From Gemmatimonadales bacterium (GTDB lineage Bacteria; Gemmatimonadota; Gemmatimonadetes; Longimicrobiales; Gaopeijiaceae), in assembly GCA_020344755.1 (NCBI GenBank), contig CP070829.1, positions 909,054 through 960,116 of the forward strand: 51,063 bases of DNA, in the 5' to 3' direction. The notes beneath the pieces were generated by a model. That model ran no database searches and was not told where the DNA came from. It saw only the letters and a list, made by a program, of their open reading frames with translations. Position numbers and translations under genes: made by a program. This document shows, in pieces, positions 1 to 8,634 of the stretch; positions within the stretch are counted from its first letter, which is position 1; each line of letters opens with the position of its first letter.

Positions 1-570
1 CTCTTCTCCGATACCCTCGCGGCGAACATCGCCCTGGGGATCGACGACGAGGAGCTGGAACCCGAGGGTCTCGTCGATCCCGGGGACGAGTCCCTCGAGG
101 GGGAGTGGAGCCTGGCTCCCCGGGTGGAGAGCGCGGCGCGGACGGCTCAGCTCCACGACAGCGTGGAGTCGTTTCCCCGGGGGTACGGGACGCTCCTGGG
201 TGAGCGGGGGATCAATCTCTCCGGAGGGCAGAAGCAGCGGGCTACGCTCGCGCGGGCCGTGGCCCGGGATCCTCGCGTCCTGATCCTGGACGACGCGCTC
301 AGTGCCGTGGATACCCAGACGGAAGCGAGGATCCTGGAGGACCTCCGGCACGTGCTCAGGGGACGCACCGCCTTCATCATCTCCCACCGGGTCACCGCGG
401 TCATGCACGCGGACCAGATCCTGGTCCTGGACGGTGGCCGCATCGTGGAGCGCGGCACGCACACGGAACTCCTGGAAGGAGACGGCGTCTACGCCCGCCT
501 GCTTCGAAGGCAGATGCTGGAAACCTCCATCGAGGAGGAGGATGCAGGCGCGTCCATTCCGCCCTCGTAG
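1..570 (+). CDS. ABC exporter ATP-binding domain, C-terminal part (5' end outside window)
   Basis: The reading frame is open from base 1 to a TAG at 568-570, so only the last ~189 residues of a larger protein are present. Visible in order are a post-Walker A stretch ([13 protein letters not shown]), the ABC signature LSGGQKQR, Walker B with D-loop ([12 protein letters not shown]) and the H-loop (IISHR). Together these make the C-terminal half of a nucleotide-binding domain. The [10 protein letters not shown] segment and the [18 protein letters not shown] tail are typical of half-size MsbA/MdlB-like exporters, where a six-helix membrane domain precedes the NBD; that part would lie upstream of the window. 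Substrate cannot be inferred. The protein ends in an acidic, low-complexity tail. The next gene is convergent, with 51 bases between the stops. Confidence 0.9.
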   Translation, partial: LFSDTLAANIALGIDDEELEPEGLVDPGDESLEGEWSLAPRVESAARTAQLHDSVESFPRGYGTLLGERGINLSGGQKQRATLARAVARDPRVLILDDALSAVDTQTEARILEDLRHVLRGRTAFIISHRVTAVMHADQILVLDGGRIVERGTHTELLEGDGVYARLLRRQMLETSIEEEDAGASIPPS

Positions 571-621
571 CTCGCGGCCGGAAGCGAGGCTCCCCCCGTC
601 CCTTCCGCCGGGCTGCCTGAG

Positions 622-1350
622 CTAGATCCGCTCCAGCAGCCAATCCGGAGTGAACTGGTTCAGCCAGCTGGCCAGCACCGTGAAGTTCCCCGTGACCAGT
701 AGAAGTCCCAGGAGGATCAGGAGCACTCCCGATGCCTTCTCCACCAGCGGGATCCAGCGCCGGAACTTCCGGAAGGCCTTGAGGAACGAGTCCAGTGCGA
801 CCGCCGCAAGGAGGAAGGGGATCGCGAGACCCGCCGAGTACGCCAACAGGAGTCCGGTTCCCTGCCACACGGTCTCCGACGTGCCCGCCAGGCCGAGGAT
901 AGCTCCCAGCACGGGCCCGATGCACGGCGTCCATCCCGCGCCGAAGGCGGCGCCCACGGCGATGGTCCCCAGGTGCCCAGCCGGTTTGTCGCTGAGGTGG
1001 ACCCGCTTCTCCCGCATGAGCGGTGCGATCCGGAACACCCCTGCCAGGTGGAGCCCGAGGACGATGATGATCACCCCGCCGATGCGCGCGATCCAGTCCT
1101 CGTAGAGAAGGAAGAACTGGCCCAGGAAGGAGGCCGACGCCCCCATGAGGAGGAAGATGACGGTGAAGCCGGACACGAAGAGGACCGAATGGAGCATCAC
1201 GGCTCGCCGGTCCGTGCCCTCCTGGATGTCGTCCAGCGTCATCCCGGTCACGAAGCTCAGGTAGCTCGGGACCAGGGGGAGGACGCACGGCGACAGGAAG
1301 GACAGGAGTCCTGCTGTGATGGCGATGAAGATGCCGACCTGGTCAACCAC
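622..1350 (-). CDS. ccdA: CcdA-type cytochrome c biogenesis / thiol-disulfide membrane protein
   Basis: A 242-residue polytopic membrane protein of the CcdA/DsbD-transmembrane family, which carries electrons from cytoplasmic thioredoxin across the membrane to periplasmic thiol proteins such as cytochrome c maturation factors. The two hallmark cysteines sit in matching contexts near the start of each three-helix half: C22 in FLSPCVLPLVP and C143 in GWTPCIGP. Length and about six hydrophobic segments fit the short CcdA form, without the DsbD periplasmic domains. Start is GTG at 1350, inside the end of the upstream phospholipase D-like gene (8-nt overlap), so the two are probably cotranscribed and translationally coupled. 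No cytochrome c or Ccm genes are in the window, so the physiological client is unknown. Confidence 0.9.
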   Translation of the reverse strand: MVDQVGIFIAITAGLLSFLSPCVLPLVPSYLSFVTGMTLDDIQEGTDRRAVMLHSVLFVSGFTVIFLLMGASASFLGQFFLLYEDWIARIGGVIIIVLGLHLAGVFRIAPLMREKRVHLSDKPAGHLGTIAVGAAFGAGWTPCIGPVLGAILGLAGTSETVWQGTGLLLAYSAGLAIPFLLAAVALDSFLKAFRKFRRWIPLVEKASGVLLILLGLLLVTGNFTVLASWLNQFTPDWLLERI

Positions 1351-2908
1351 GGGCTCCCCCGTCCTTTTCCTCTAGTTTGCGGTCCTCCGCTCTTCCCTGT
1401 CGGGCTCGGCGGGCTTCCAGCGCGGCTCGGACCCCGGCCGTCCCCCCGAGCCAACCCAGGACGACGGCCAGCACCCAGCCCGCGACTCCGGGGAATATGG
1501 CAGAAGCGACCGCCAGGGGAAGCACGATGGCCGCCACCGTCCCCAGGACCGTGCGGTCCTCCCGTCCCAGGGGGCGGTGCCCCGCCAGCGCATCCCCGAA
1601 GATGCTCCCGGCCCGGACCACGTCGGAGATACGCAGCCGCCGGTTCGCGCCGCCCGGCTCCCAGGACCGCAGCTCCCGCGTGAGTCGCTGGGGAAGGGTC
1701 CCTTCCGGATCGAGCGACGCCACGGGGGTGACCGTTTCCCCCCGGAGCCGCTGGGGGACCCGCGACCGAGGAAGCACGATCTCCACCGACGAGGCCAGGT
1801 CCGCCAGGAAGAGGCCCTCCACCTGCGCAGCCAGATCCTCGTCCACGACACCCACGTCCATCTCCCAGTTTCCCAGGAGGGAAGCGGAGTTGATGTTCGT
1901 CGAGCCAACCCGGCTCCAGAGACCGTCCATCACCGAGGTCTTGGCATGGATCATCGGTCCCTGCCATTCGAAGAGGCGGACCCCGGAGTCCAGGAGAAAC
2001 CGGTAGCCGGCGCGGGAGAGGGTACCCACCAGGGGCCAGTTGTTGTGCGCAGGCAGGAGGATGCGCACGTCCACACCCTCCTGTGCGGCGGCGGCCAAGG
2101 CCTCGCTCACCGGCCGCGGAGCCACGAAGTACGGATCGGTGATCCAGAGCCGGCGGGAGGCGTGGGCCGCCATGAGCTGGAGGGTTCGGTAGACCCGGGT
2201 CCTCCCCGGCTCACCCTGGATGATCCACACCGGGGTCCGGCCGGCGGTGGGTGCGGTTCGGGGATCCGCGTGGAGGTCCACCGGCACCGGGGTCCCCTGG
2301 GCCGCCCATATGCGCTCGAAGGCCTGCGCTGCCATGGCGGCCGCCGGTCCCTGGATCTCCACGCCCGTGTCGCGCCAGGGAGGATTCTGAACGTCCCCGG
2401 CCCACTCCACGCCGACGCAGAAACCGCCGACGAATGCGGTCCAGCCATCCACGCACACGAGCTTCCGATGATCCCGCTGCAGCACCCCCCAGGGATCCCG
2501 GAGCCGGGGACGGTTGAAGGCGCGAACGTGAACACCCGCCTCCCGGAACGGCTTCCAATACCGCCACGGTGTCGCCCAGCAGCCCACCCAGTCGTAGAGG
2601 ACCCGGACCGGAACACCTTCCCGAGCCTTGGCCACCAGGGCGTCGCGAAACGTCCGGCCGATCCGGTCGTCACGAAGGATGTAGTTTTCGAAGTGGACGA
2701 AGCTGCGGGCTCCGTCGATGGCCTCCAACCACCGGTCGAAGGTGGCGGGTCCCTCGAACTGGAGACTCACCTGGTTCCCAGGAACACCCGGGGCACCGGT
2801 CGCCCGCACCACGGCCTCCCACGGGAATGATTCCCGCGCCCCCGGAGGGGCCTGCCCCACTCGCTCTCCGTCCGAGAGCGCCAGGGTGCCGGGAGGACGA
2901 CGGCTCAC
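1343..2908 (-). CDS. Phospholipase D / cardiolipin synthase-like protein
   Basis: A 521-residue protein with two HKD (HxKxxxxD) motifs, the bipartite active site of the phospholipase D superfamily: H147/K149/D154 (HRKLVCVD) and H321/K323/D328 (HAKTSVMD, followed by GSTNIN). Spacing and the N-terminal context FVHFENYILRDD match bacterial cardiolipin synthases, which make cardiolipin from phosphatidylglycerol. Unlike classical ClsA there is no N-terminal membrane anchor; a hydrophobic hairpin lies instead near the C-terminus (about residues 440-490), followed by a basic and acidic tail. That arrangement makes the exact substrate uncertain, and another phosphatidyl transfer is possible. GTG start at 2908, 4 nt after the upstream agmatinase-family gene; overlaps ccdA by 8 nt. 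Confidence 0.85.
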   Translation of the reverse strand: MSRRPPGTLALSDGERVGQAPPGARESFPWEAVVRATGAPGVPGNQVSLQFEGPATFDRWLEAIDGARSFVHFENYILRDDRIGRTFRDALVAKAREGVPVRVLYDWVGCWATPWRYWKPFREAGVHVRAFNRPRLRDPWGVLQRDHRKLVCVDGWTAFVGGFCVGVEWAGDVQNPPWRDTGVEIQGPAAAMAAQAFERIWAAQGTPVPVDLHADPRTAPTAGRTPVWIIQGEPGRTRVYRTLQLMAAHASRRLWITDPYFVAPRPVSEALAAAAQEGVDVRILLPAHNNWPLVGTLSRAGYRFLLDSGVRLFEWQGPMIHAKTSVMDGLWSRVGSTNINSASLLGNWEMDVGVVDEDLAAQVEGLFLADLASSVEIVLPRSRVPQRLRGETVTPVASLDPEGTLPQRLTRELRSWEPGGANRRLRISDVVRAGSIFGDALAGHRPLGREDRTVLGTVAAIVLPLAVASAIFPGVAGWVLAVVLGWLGGTAGVRAALEARRARQGRAEDRKLEEKDGGARG

Positions 2909-2912
2909 GGGA

Positions 2913-3932
2913 TCAGACGTCGAAGACGGGTCCGGGGAACCGATCCTGGAAGCGATAGGCGATCAGCTTGTATACCAGCTTCGCCACCAGGAAGTCGGGG
3001 GCGTGCAGGCCCGGGGTGGGGGCCAGCTCCACCACATCGCACCCGATCACCTCGCGCTCCCGAAACACGCGCTTGAGGAAACGGTTGGTGCGGTACCAGT
3101 CGCCACCCCCGGGCTCGGGAGTTCCGGTTGAGGGCATGTGCGCCGGGTCGAGGTAGTCCACGTCGTATGTGATGTAGACCTTCGGACTCAGAAGATCCAG
3201 CGCCCGGTCCATCCAGCGGTCATCGGCCCACATCTCATCGGCCCAGATGAGGTGGACCCCGTCATGGGCAGCCGCCACCTCCATCTCCTCGCCCGACACG
3301 GCTCGGAGCCCGACCCCCACCACGTCGGCCACGTCAAGGACCCGTGCCATGGCCGACGCGTGGGAGTTGGGAGATCCTTCGTATTCCGGGCGGAGATCCG
3401 CATGCGCGTCCAACTGGAGAACGGTGATGCGGTCCTCCTGCCGGGCGGCGTGGGATCGAATCGCCGGCGACGAGACCGAGTGCTCTCCGCCGAGCATCAC
3501 GACGAACCGGTCGCCGGCGACCTCCAGCACCCGGTCGTGGGCAGCGCGCAGCTCCGCCATGGCGGCGGTCGCCCCGGCCCGCGTGAGCTCCAGCGCCGGG
3601 AGGGTGTGGATGCCAACGGCCGCGCCCACTTCCGCCCCCATCTCCTGGTCGTACAACTCGATGAACCGGGATGCTTCCAGGATCGCCGAGGGACCCGCCT
3701 TTGCGCCCCCACCGTAGGAGGTGGTGGACTCGTACGGCACCGGCAGGATGACGGCCGATGCGGACTGGAAATCGGACGCCGCCTCGTCCAGGCCGAGAAA
3801 GGTGTGCGGCAGCTCCCAGGGTAGGTCCCGCACAGCGTGGGGCACCCCGAGCCGTCCCCGATGGGAGCCCGGAGGCGGTTCAGCCCCGGAAGATCCCCTG
3901 CCCTCCTGGTCGGGGTCACGGCGATTCGGCAC
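2913..3932 (-). CDS. Agmatinase / ureohydrolase family protein
   Basis: A 339-residue ureohydrolase-family enzyme (arginase, agmatinase, formiminoglutamase), which hydrolyses a guanidino group with a binuclear Mn centre. The metal-binding signatures are complete: GGEHS (148-152), DAHAD (175-179) and DVDYLDP (257-263). They supply H151, D175, H177, D179, D257 and D259. The frame is open further upstream, but I choose GTG at 3932 because AGGAGGTG (3938-3945) lies five bases before it. The ~35 residues before the conserved fold then remain as a polar extension. By family agmatinase (putrescine synthesis) is most likely, but substrate specificity in this family is hard to call from sequence. First gene of a tight leftward group with the phospholipase D-like gene and ccdA. 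Confidence 0.87.
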   Translation of the reverse strand: MPNRRDPDQEGRGSSGAEPPPGSHRGRLGVPHAVRDLPWELPHTFLGLDEAASDFQSASAVILPVPYESTTSYGGGAKAGPSAILEASRFIELYDQEMGAEVGAAVGIHTLPALELTRAGATAAMAELRAAHDRVLEVAGDRFVVMLGGEHSVSSPAIRSHAARQEDRITVLQLDAHADLRPEYEGSPNSHASAMARVLDVADVVGVGLRAVSGEEMEVAAAHDGVHLIWADEMWADDRWMDRALDLLSPKVYITYDVDYLDPAHMPSTGTPEPGGGDWYRTNRFLKRVFREREVIGCDVVELAPTPGLHAPDFLVAKLVYKLIAYRFQDRFPGPVFDV

Positions 3933-4049
3933 GGCGGCACCTCCTGGGTGGGTTCGACCGATGGGCGTGGGGGACGACGCCCCGCCGGAACATTGCACCG
4001 GGACCGGTCCCGGACCACCTCCCGGGGATCGGAAAGTTCCGGTTCGGGC

Positions 4050-4550
4050 TCAGGCCACCTCGATGGGACAGACGATACCATCCTGGGAGAGGGCCAGCCC
4101 GTCCGCCTGGCAGGCCGTGCAGAGGCCGTGGATCTCCACCCGGTGGCGGTGCGGCTTGAACCCCGACTCCCGCGCGATCCGGGCCTCCACGGCAGGGATT
4201 TCCGGCATCTCGAATTCCTCCACGCGCCCACACCCCTGGCAGATCAGGTGCTGGTTGACGGGCCGGGGCGAGAGTCGATGCTCATAGCGCTTGAAGCCTT
4301 CCCCGAAGTCGTGCTCCACGACGAGGTTGGACTTCACCAGCAGATCCAGCGTCCGGTAGATGGTGGCCTTGCCGATCCGCTCCTGTCGCGTCCGCAGCTC
4401 ACCTTCGATATCGTCCGCCGACAGGTGCGCTTCGGAGGAGAAGAGCACCGAGGCCACCGCCTCGCGTTGGTGCGTCAGGGGGAGCCCCTGCTCCTTAAGG
4501 TACCTGCTGAAGAGCCGGACCAGGGCGTCGGGCGACCCGGTGGGCATCAC
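4050..4550 (-). CDS. Fur-family metal-responsive transcriptional repressor
   Basis: A 166-residue Fur superfamily regulator. The N-terminal winged helix includes the recognition helix around residues 57-71 (ERIGKATIYRTLDLL). The dimerisation domain carries two CxxC pairs, C104/C107 (HLICQGCG) and C144/C147 (GLCTAC), the usual structural zinc site, plus a histidine-rich stretch HRHRVEIHG. Paralog type (Fur, Zur or PerR) cannot be fixed from sequence alone, but CQGCGxVxEF and the overall layout fit Fur best. Start is GTG at 4550, overlapping the stop of the upstream gene (GTGA); an ATG lies one codon later. It could be the regulator that reads the Fur-box-like palindrome at 47876-47894. Confidence 0.92.
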   Translation of the reverse strand: MMPTGSPDALVRLFSRYLKEQGLPLTHQREAVASVLFSSEAHLSADDIEGELRTRQERIGKATIYRTLDLLVKSNLVVEHDFGEGFKRYEHRLSPRPVNQHLICQGCGRVEEFEMPEIPAVEARIARESGFKPHRHRVEIHGLCTACQADGLALSQDGIVCPIEVA

Positions 4551-5167
4551 GATGCGGACTCCGATGCGTAGAGGTCGAACGGGTCGTCGTCGGTGGCCGG
4601 TGCTTCACCCGTTTCCGTTGCACGAGCCGCCGGCGCTTCCAGCCAGGGATTGTCCCCGCTTTCGGGGTCAGGGACCTCGTCGCCGTCGGCGGCCTCCGAC
4701 TCGATCGCCTCCCCGCGATGCAGGGGCGGCAGATCGGGGTCGAGGAGCCCGGGATCGAACTCGGAGAGGAAGGCCGCCAACCGTTCCTCGGTCCCCTCGA
4801 CGATGAGCTCCACCGGTTCCCCCAGGTCGCTCTCGGTACGGTGGACCACCCCTTCCATCACCCGCGGGAACCGGTCCAGGGGGGCCTCTCCCTGTTCCTC
4901 CAGAGTCCGGTCCACCGTGAGCCCCTTGCCCGAACGCTCGGCACCGTACGGGAGAGTCAGGAGGGCGCGACGGTCCGGGTCCTCGCTGTCCACGTAGCGA
5001 CTCACCGCCAAAAGCCCGCTCTCGGTTCGCCCCGACACCAGCGGCGGGAAGATCCAGACGCGGTCCATCGTCTCGGGACCCAGCTCGGCCCAGAGAAACT
5101 GGAGAGCCCGGGGAACGGCCTCCGGCACCCCCGGCCCCCGATCTCCTTTTCCACGCGGTTCCTTCAA
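4547..5167 (-). CDS. Hypothetical protein upstream of fur
   Basis: A 206-residue soluble protein that I do not recognise. The N-terminal ~150 residues look folded (ALQFLWAELGPETMDRVWIFPP, then alternating strands and helices). The C-terminal ~60 are acidic and low-complexity, ending in DPFDLYASESAS. There is no signal peptide or membrane segment. The start is TTG at 5167 with GAGGGG six bases upstream; no ATG or GTG gives as good a fit. It lies 3 nt after the DHH phosphoesterase gene and overlaps the Fur start by 4 nt, so it is cotranscribed with both. The repeated mention of charged surfaces and conserved tryptophan suggests a small adaptor-like fold, but no function is supported. Confidence 0.7.
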   Translation of the reverse strand: MKEPRGKGDRGPGVPEAVPRALQFLWAELGPETMDRVWIFPPLVSGRTESGLLAVSRYVDSEDPDRRALLTLPYGAERSGKGLTVDRTLEEQGEAPLDRFPRVMEGVVHRTESDLGEPVELIVEGTEERLAAFLSEFDPGLLDPDLPPLHRGEAIESEAADGDEVPDPESGDNPWLEAPAARATETGEAPATDDDPFDLYASESAS

Positions 5168-5170
5168 GGG

Positions 5171-6190
5171 CTACCCCTCTTCGTTGCGAACGCGGGCCAC
5201 CGCGGCCCTGGTGGCGTCCACCACCCGGCGGATGCTCTCCTCCAACGAGAGGTCCAGTGCCGCCCCGGCGGCACGCACGTGCCCACCCCCGCCAAACTCG
5301 CGGGCCAGGGCGTTCACGTCCACTGGTCCAGTGGAGCGGAAGGACACCTTCGTCGCCCCGGTGTTGGTGCGGCGGAAGAGAAGGGCCACCTCCGTCCCCT
5401 CCACCCCACGGGGGTAGTCCACGAGCCCCTCCAGGTCCTCGGGCCCGGCTCCGAGATCCCGAAATACGTCGGGAGGTACGCTCATCCACGCCACCCCCTC
5501 GTCGGCCTCGAGGGTGTTCAGGCACGCCTGGAGCAGCTTGAAGCGCCGGAGTGGAGAGGCGCCGTACACCTGATTGTAGGCCGCTTCCGTGTCGAGCCCC
5601 CTCCGGATGAGGTCCGCCACCACCTCGTGCGCCTCGGCGGTGCTGTTGGAAAACCGGAATCCCCCCGTATCGGTGAGGATGGCCACGTAGATCCCCAGGA
5701 GGGTGGCCTGGGGCCAGGGCCCTCGGGCCGCGGTGATGACGTCGTAGACGAGCTCGCCGGTGGCGCTGGCGGCCGGATCCCGGAGCGAGGTGCCCCCGAT
5801 GGGCCGCTCGCCGGGAGGGTGATGGTCCACCACCACCGCAGGCAGGTGGCTGATGAGCGGCTTCACCCGCCCAATGCGGGTTACCTCACCCGTGTCCAAC
5901 ACCGCAGCCAGGTCGGCGGTCTCGCACAACTCCTCGGCCCGGCGGGACCCGGCGGGAACGACCCAGTCCTCCGGGAGCATGAAGCGGAACATGTCCGGAT
6001 ACGGCGTGGGATTCACGATCCACGCCTCGGCACCGTTGGCCCTGAGCCAGGCGGCCACGGCGACCTGGGACCCGGCGCCATCCCCGTCGGCGTTCAGATG
6101 GGTGGTCAGGATGACGCGCCGAGCGGCGCGAAGCACTTCGGCGGCCTTTCGAACGTCTCGGATGCGATGTGTCGGCGTCTCGTACGCCAA
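5171..6190 (-). CDS. DHH/DHHA1 phosphoesterase, NrnA-like
   Basis: A 339-residue DHH-superfamily phosphoesterase of the NrnA/pAp-phosphatase type. Metal-binding motifs are present in order: H31/D35/D37 (HLNADGDGAGS), D99 (VLDTGE), DHH at 122-124 (VDHHPPGE), and the C-terminal DHHA1 glycine motif GGGGHVRAAGA near residue 300. Known relatives degrade nano-RNAs (2-5 nt) and dephosphorylate 3'-phosphoadenosine-5'-phosphate; some cleave cyclic di-AMP-derived pApA. Cytoplasmic, with no membrane segment. The TTG start at 6190 is preceded by a GGGGAG ribosome site. Head of a tight group with the hypothetical gene and fur; 83 bases separate it from the CoaE-PHP gene upstream. Confidence 0.88.
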   Translation of the reverse strand: MAYETPTHRIRDVRKAAEVLRAARRVILTTHLNADGDGAGSQVAVAAWLRANGAEAWIVNPTPYPDMFRFMLPEDWVVPAGSRRAEELCETADLAAVLDTGEVTRIGRVKPLISHLPAVVVDHHPPGERPIGGTSLRDPAASATGELVYDVITAARGPWPQATLLGIYVAILTDTGGFRFSNSTAEAHEVVADLIRRGLDTEAAYNQVYGASPLRRFKLLQACLNTLEADEGVAWMSVPPDVFRDLGAGPEDLEGLVDYPRGVEGTEVALLFRRTNTGATKVSFRSTGPVDVNALAREFGGGGHVRAAGAALDLSLEESIRRVVDATRAAVARVRNEEG

Positions 6191-6273
6191 GGGACTCCCC
6201 TTTCTCCTCGGATGTGCGAACGGTGAGACACCCGGGCCCCCGGTTTTGTTCAGCCCTTCGGCCAGCCTCGGGC

Positions 6274-7575
6274 TCAGGCCCCTGGGAGCCTCTTGCGGAC
6301 CTTGGCCCAGGTGGAGGCCAGGTGGACCAGGCTCGAGCTGGTACGGCCTGCGGGGCGGCCGAGGAGTAGGGCCTTCCTCAGGGCATCGGCAGTGTTGGCG
6401 TGATCCGGGACCTCCACGTAACTCCCGGCCACCTCACCCACGGTGTGGGCGTCGGACCCTGCACCCCTGAGCCGCCCGAAGCGCCGGGCCAGGGCCTGGG
6501 CGGGCCCGTTGAGCCGTCCCGGGTGAAGCCGCCCATTGAACACCTCGACCACGTCCACCAGGGGCGCCAGCTCCTCGGCGAAGCGCCCGCCCCCGCCCTT
6601 TCCGGAAGCGTAGGGGTGCGGGAGATACGCGATCCCCCCCTGCTCCCGGACCCTTCGGATCACCTCCCGAGCGGGCGTTCCCCTGGGAATCTCCTCCCGA
6701 AGGTAGAGACCGATCACGTCGATCCCCTCCGCCGTCCGCACCTCCTCGCCGGGAATCACGGTGTCCGGGTGGCGCTGGGCCATCTCCAAGGCCAGGGAGA
6801 GGGAGTTGTGATCGGTCATGGCGAGACGGGTCACGCCCCGAGTTCGGGCCCGGGCCAGGAGCGCCTCGGGCTCGGACAGGCAGTCCCAGGACCCGCGGGT
6901 GTGCAAGTGCAGGTCCACCCGGATGGAATCGGGTGGGGGAGCCCGCCCGGGCTCCGGCTCCTCAAAGGGAGGGGCCGACTCTTCGGGCAGGAGGCGGCCC
7001 AGCACCTCCGCGGCAGAGACCCGCAACGCTTCCAGGTCGCCGTCGTTCTCGATGACGTGGTCCGCCCCGGCCCTCTTCCGACCCGGATCCATCTGGGACG
7101 CCATCATCCTGCGGGCCTCGTCGCCGGAGAGCTCCCTGTCTCGCCTCAACCTCTCCAGCCGTACGTCTTCGGCGGCGTCGACGAGGACCACCCGGTCCAC
7201 CTGGTCTTGGGCCCCGATCTCGAACAGCAGGGGGATCTCGAGGACCACGAGCGGCATCCCCTCGTCCGTCTGGGTCCGGACCCACCGATCCCGCTCCCGA
7301 GCCACCCTCGGATGAATGATGCCCTCCAGACGGTGACGGGCAGAGGAATCACGGAACACGAGGTCTCGCACGTAGGCGCGATCCATGCCTCCGGCCTCAT
7401 CCAGGACGGCAGGTCCGAACGCTTCCACCACCTCCCGCAGGCCCTCCGTCCCGGGTGCCACCACCTCCCTGGCCAGCCGGTCGGCGCTGAGCACGGGGAT
7501 TCCCGCCTGAGCCCAGGCCTCGGCCACGGCCGACTTCCCCGCCGCCACGTTCCCGGTGAGCCCCACCGTGATCAC
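6274..7575 (-). CDS. coaE: Dephospho-CoA kinase fused to a PHP-domain phosphoesterase
   Basis: A 433-residue fusion in one uninterrupted frame. Residues 1-~195 are dephospho-CoA kinase (last step of CoA synthesis): P-loop GNVAAGKS ending G13-K14-S15, the SADRLAREVV motif, and a lid-type region with RRDRELSGDEA. An acidic, proline-rich linker (~196-218) leads to a PHP (polymerase and histidinol phosphatase) domain with an apparently complete metal site: D221/H223/H225 (DLHLHTRGS), D255-H256 (MTDHNS), E277, H320 (LPHPY) and D375/H377 (GSDAHT). The PHP half most resembles small phosphoesterases active on nucleotides or sugar phosphates; its substrate is unknown. GTG start overlaps the dedA stop by 4 nt. 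Confidence 0.9.
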   Translation of the reverse strand: MITVGLTGNVAAGKSAVAEAWAQAGIPVLSADRLAREVVAPGTEGLREVVEAFGPAVLDEAGGMDRAYVRDLVFRDSSARHRLEGIIHPRVARERDRWVRTQTDEGMPLVVLEIPLLFEIGAQDQVDRVVLVDAAEDVRLERLRRDRELSGDEARRMMASQMDPGRKRAGADHVIENDGDLEALRVSAAEVLGRLLPEESAPPFEEPEPGRAPPPDSIRVDLHLHTRGSWDCLSEPEALLARARTRGVTRLAMTDHNSLSLALEMAQRHPDTVIPGEEVRTAEGIDVIGLYLREEIPRGTPAREVIRRVREQGGIAYLPHPYASGKGGGGRFAEELAPLVDVVEVFNGRLHPGRLNGPAQALARRFGRLRGAGSDAHTVGEVAGSYVEVPDHANTADALRKALLLGRPAGRTSSSLVHLASTWAKVRKRLPGA

Positions 7576-8183
7576 GCGTCTTCTCCCACCTGGCCCCTAC
7601 GGTTGCGAAGCCAGAGCACGAATCCGATCAGTGCGAAGAGGGCCATCCACCCGGCACCCACCGCCGAGCTCACCCATCGCCAGCTCTCACCGGCCAGGAC
7701 GCCGATCCCCACGTAGAGCAAGCCCCAGAGGACAACCCCGGGGAGTTCGAATACCAGGTAGGGCAGCAGACGCATCCCCGACATGCCGGCACTCAGCGGC
7801 ATGAGGGTCCGCACGAAGGAGACCAGGCGCGCCGCCGTCACCGAGTAGAGGGGATGGCGACCCAGGAAGCGACCGGCGGTTGCCTGGTGCCGGCGCAGAA
7901 CCGAGCCGACCCAACCCTGATTGTCGACGAGGCGGGGCCCGGCCCAGGATCCGATGAGGTAGCCGACGAAGTCTCCGACCCATCCGCCGGCCACCGTGGC
8001 CACGGTGATCACCACCAACGTGCTCGGGTCGTTCCGGCTCACCGCTGCGGCGAAGGCGGCGGCGGTCCCGGAGGGCACGACGAGCCCGGTGACGAACGAG
8101 GTCTCCAGGATCGCCAGGACGAAGAGTGCCACGGGCCCCCAGGTGTCCAGGACCTGGGAGAGGATCAGTGCGACGTCGCTCAT
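7572..8183 (-). CDS. DedA-family membrane protein
   Basis: A 203-residue integral membrane protein of the DedA/SNARE-associated (VTT) family, implicated in undecaprenyl-phosphate or phospholipid flipping and membrane homeostasis. Family hallmarks are the re-entrant segment FVTGLVVPSGTAAAFAAA, the GDFVGYLIGSWAG helix, and the conserved basic motif TAARLVSFVRTLMPLSAG, which contains the R-x3-R pattern needed for activity in E. coli YqjA/YghB. About five hydrophobic segments; the C-terminus is basic. ATG start at 8183 has no obvious Shine-Dalgarno sequence. The stop overlaps the CoaE-PHP start by 4 nt, so the two are coupled. Confidence 0.9.
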   Translation of the reverse strand: MSDVALILSQVLDTWGPVALFVLAILETSFVTGLVVPSGTAAAFAAAVSRNDPSTLVVITVATVAGGWVGDFVGYLIGSWAGPRLVDNQGWVGSVLRRHQATAGRFLGRHPLYSVTAARLVSFVRTLMPLSAGMSGMRLLPYLVFELPGVVLWGLLYVGIGVLAGESWRWVSSAVGAGWMALFALIGFVLWLRNRRGQVGEDA

Positions 8184-8243
8184 CGGTGGGTGGGTCGGTG
8201 GATCCGGAGGCTCAGGGCGGCAGGCCCACAGGGCCGCTACGGC

Positions 8244-8630
8244 TCAGTTCGTACCCGAGCCGGTACGGGGCCGCCCTTCGACGATGTCGTCTTCCGTCGC
8301 CCGAAGCTTGTCCGGACCCGGGCTCCGGAGGTAGAAGCTGTCCCGCCTGAGGGTATACTCGTACGGGCTTCCCCACGAATCGACGCCGGCGCCACCGGAG
8401 TACTGCCGCTCCAGCCATCCGTCGAAGCTCCGGCGATCCGGAAGGCGCCCGAAGTTCTCCCGCTCATACATCTGCAGGTCCTGGGCGATCTTCTCCATCT
8501 CCGACTGGGTCGCCATGACGAAGTAGGGATCGATCAGCGGCTTGCCTTTCTCGAACATCCAGGACCTGGAGCCGTCGAAGTACAGCGCTGCAGCCAGGAC
8601 CACCAGCAGGAAGAGCACGATCTTTCCCAT
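8244..8630 (-). CDS. GspG-like pseudopilin-fold protein without a prepilin leader
   Basis: A 128-residue protein with a short N-terminal membrane helix (residues ~4-18, IVLFLLVVLAAALYF) and a periplasmic domain. The C-terminal half has the major-pseudopilin signature of type II secretion: GVDSWGSPYEYTLRRDSFYL, then RSPGPDKLRATEDDI. This matches the 'DPWGxPYxY ... SxGxDG...DDI' calcium-loop end of GspG. The N-terminus, however, lacks the prepilin peptidase site (G followed by an F/M-T-L-x-E motif), so it is probably an anchored, unprocessed relative rather than a fibre subunit. No other type II secretion gene is in the window. It starts 4 nt after the upstream 82-residue gene. Function is an inference from fold only. 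Confidence 0.75.
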   Translation of the reverse strand: MGKIVLFLLVVLAAALYFDGSRSWMFEKGKPLIDPYFVMATQSEMEKIAQDLQMYERENFGRLPDRRSFDGWLERQYSGGAGVDSWGSPYEYTLRRDSFYLRSPGPDKLRATEDDIVEGRPRTGSGTN

Positions 8631-8634
8631 GGAG

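Noticed and set aside
570..622. Possible hairpin between the ABC exporter and ccdA stops
   Set aside because: Only a 5-bp stem (CTCGC/GCGAG) with a large loop and no T-tract; too weak to call a terminator.
4050..4550. Calling the Fur-family protein Zur or PerR
   Set aside because: Both CxxC pairs and motif order fit the family in general. Nothing in the sequence separates the paralogs, so I left it as Fur-family.
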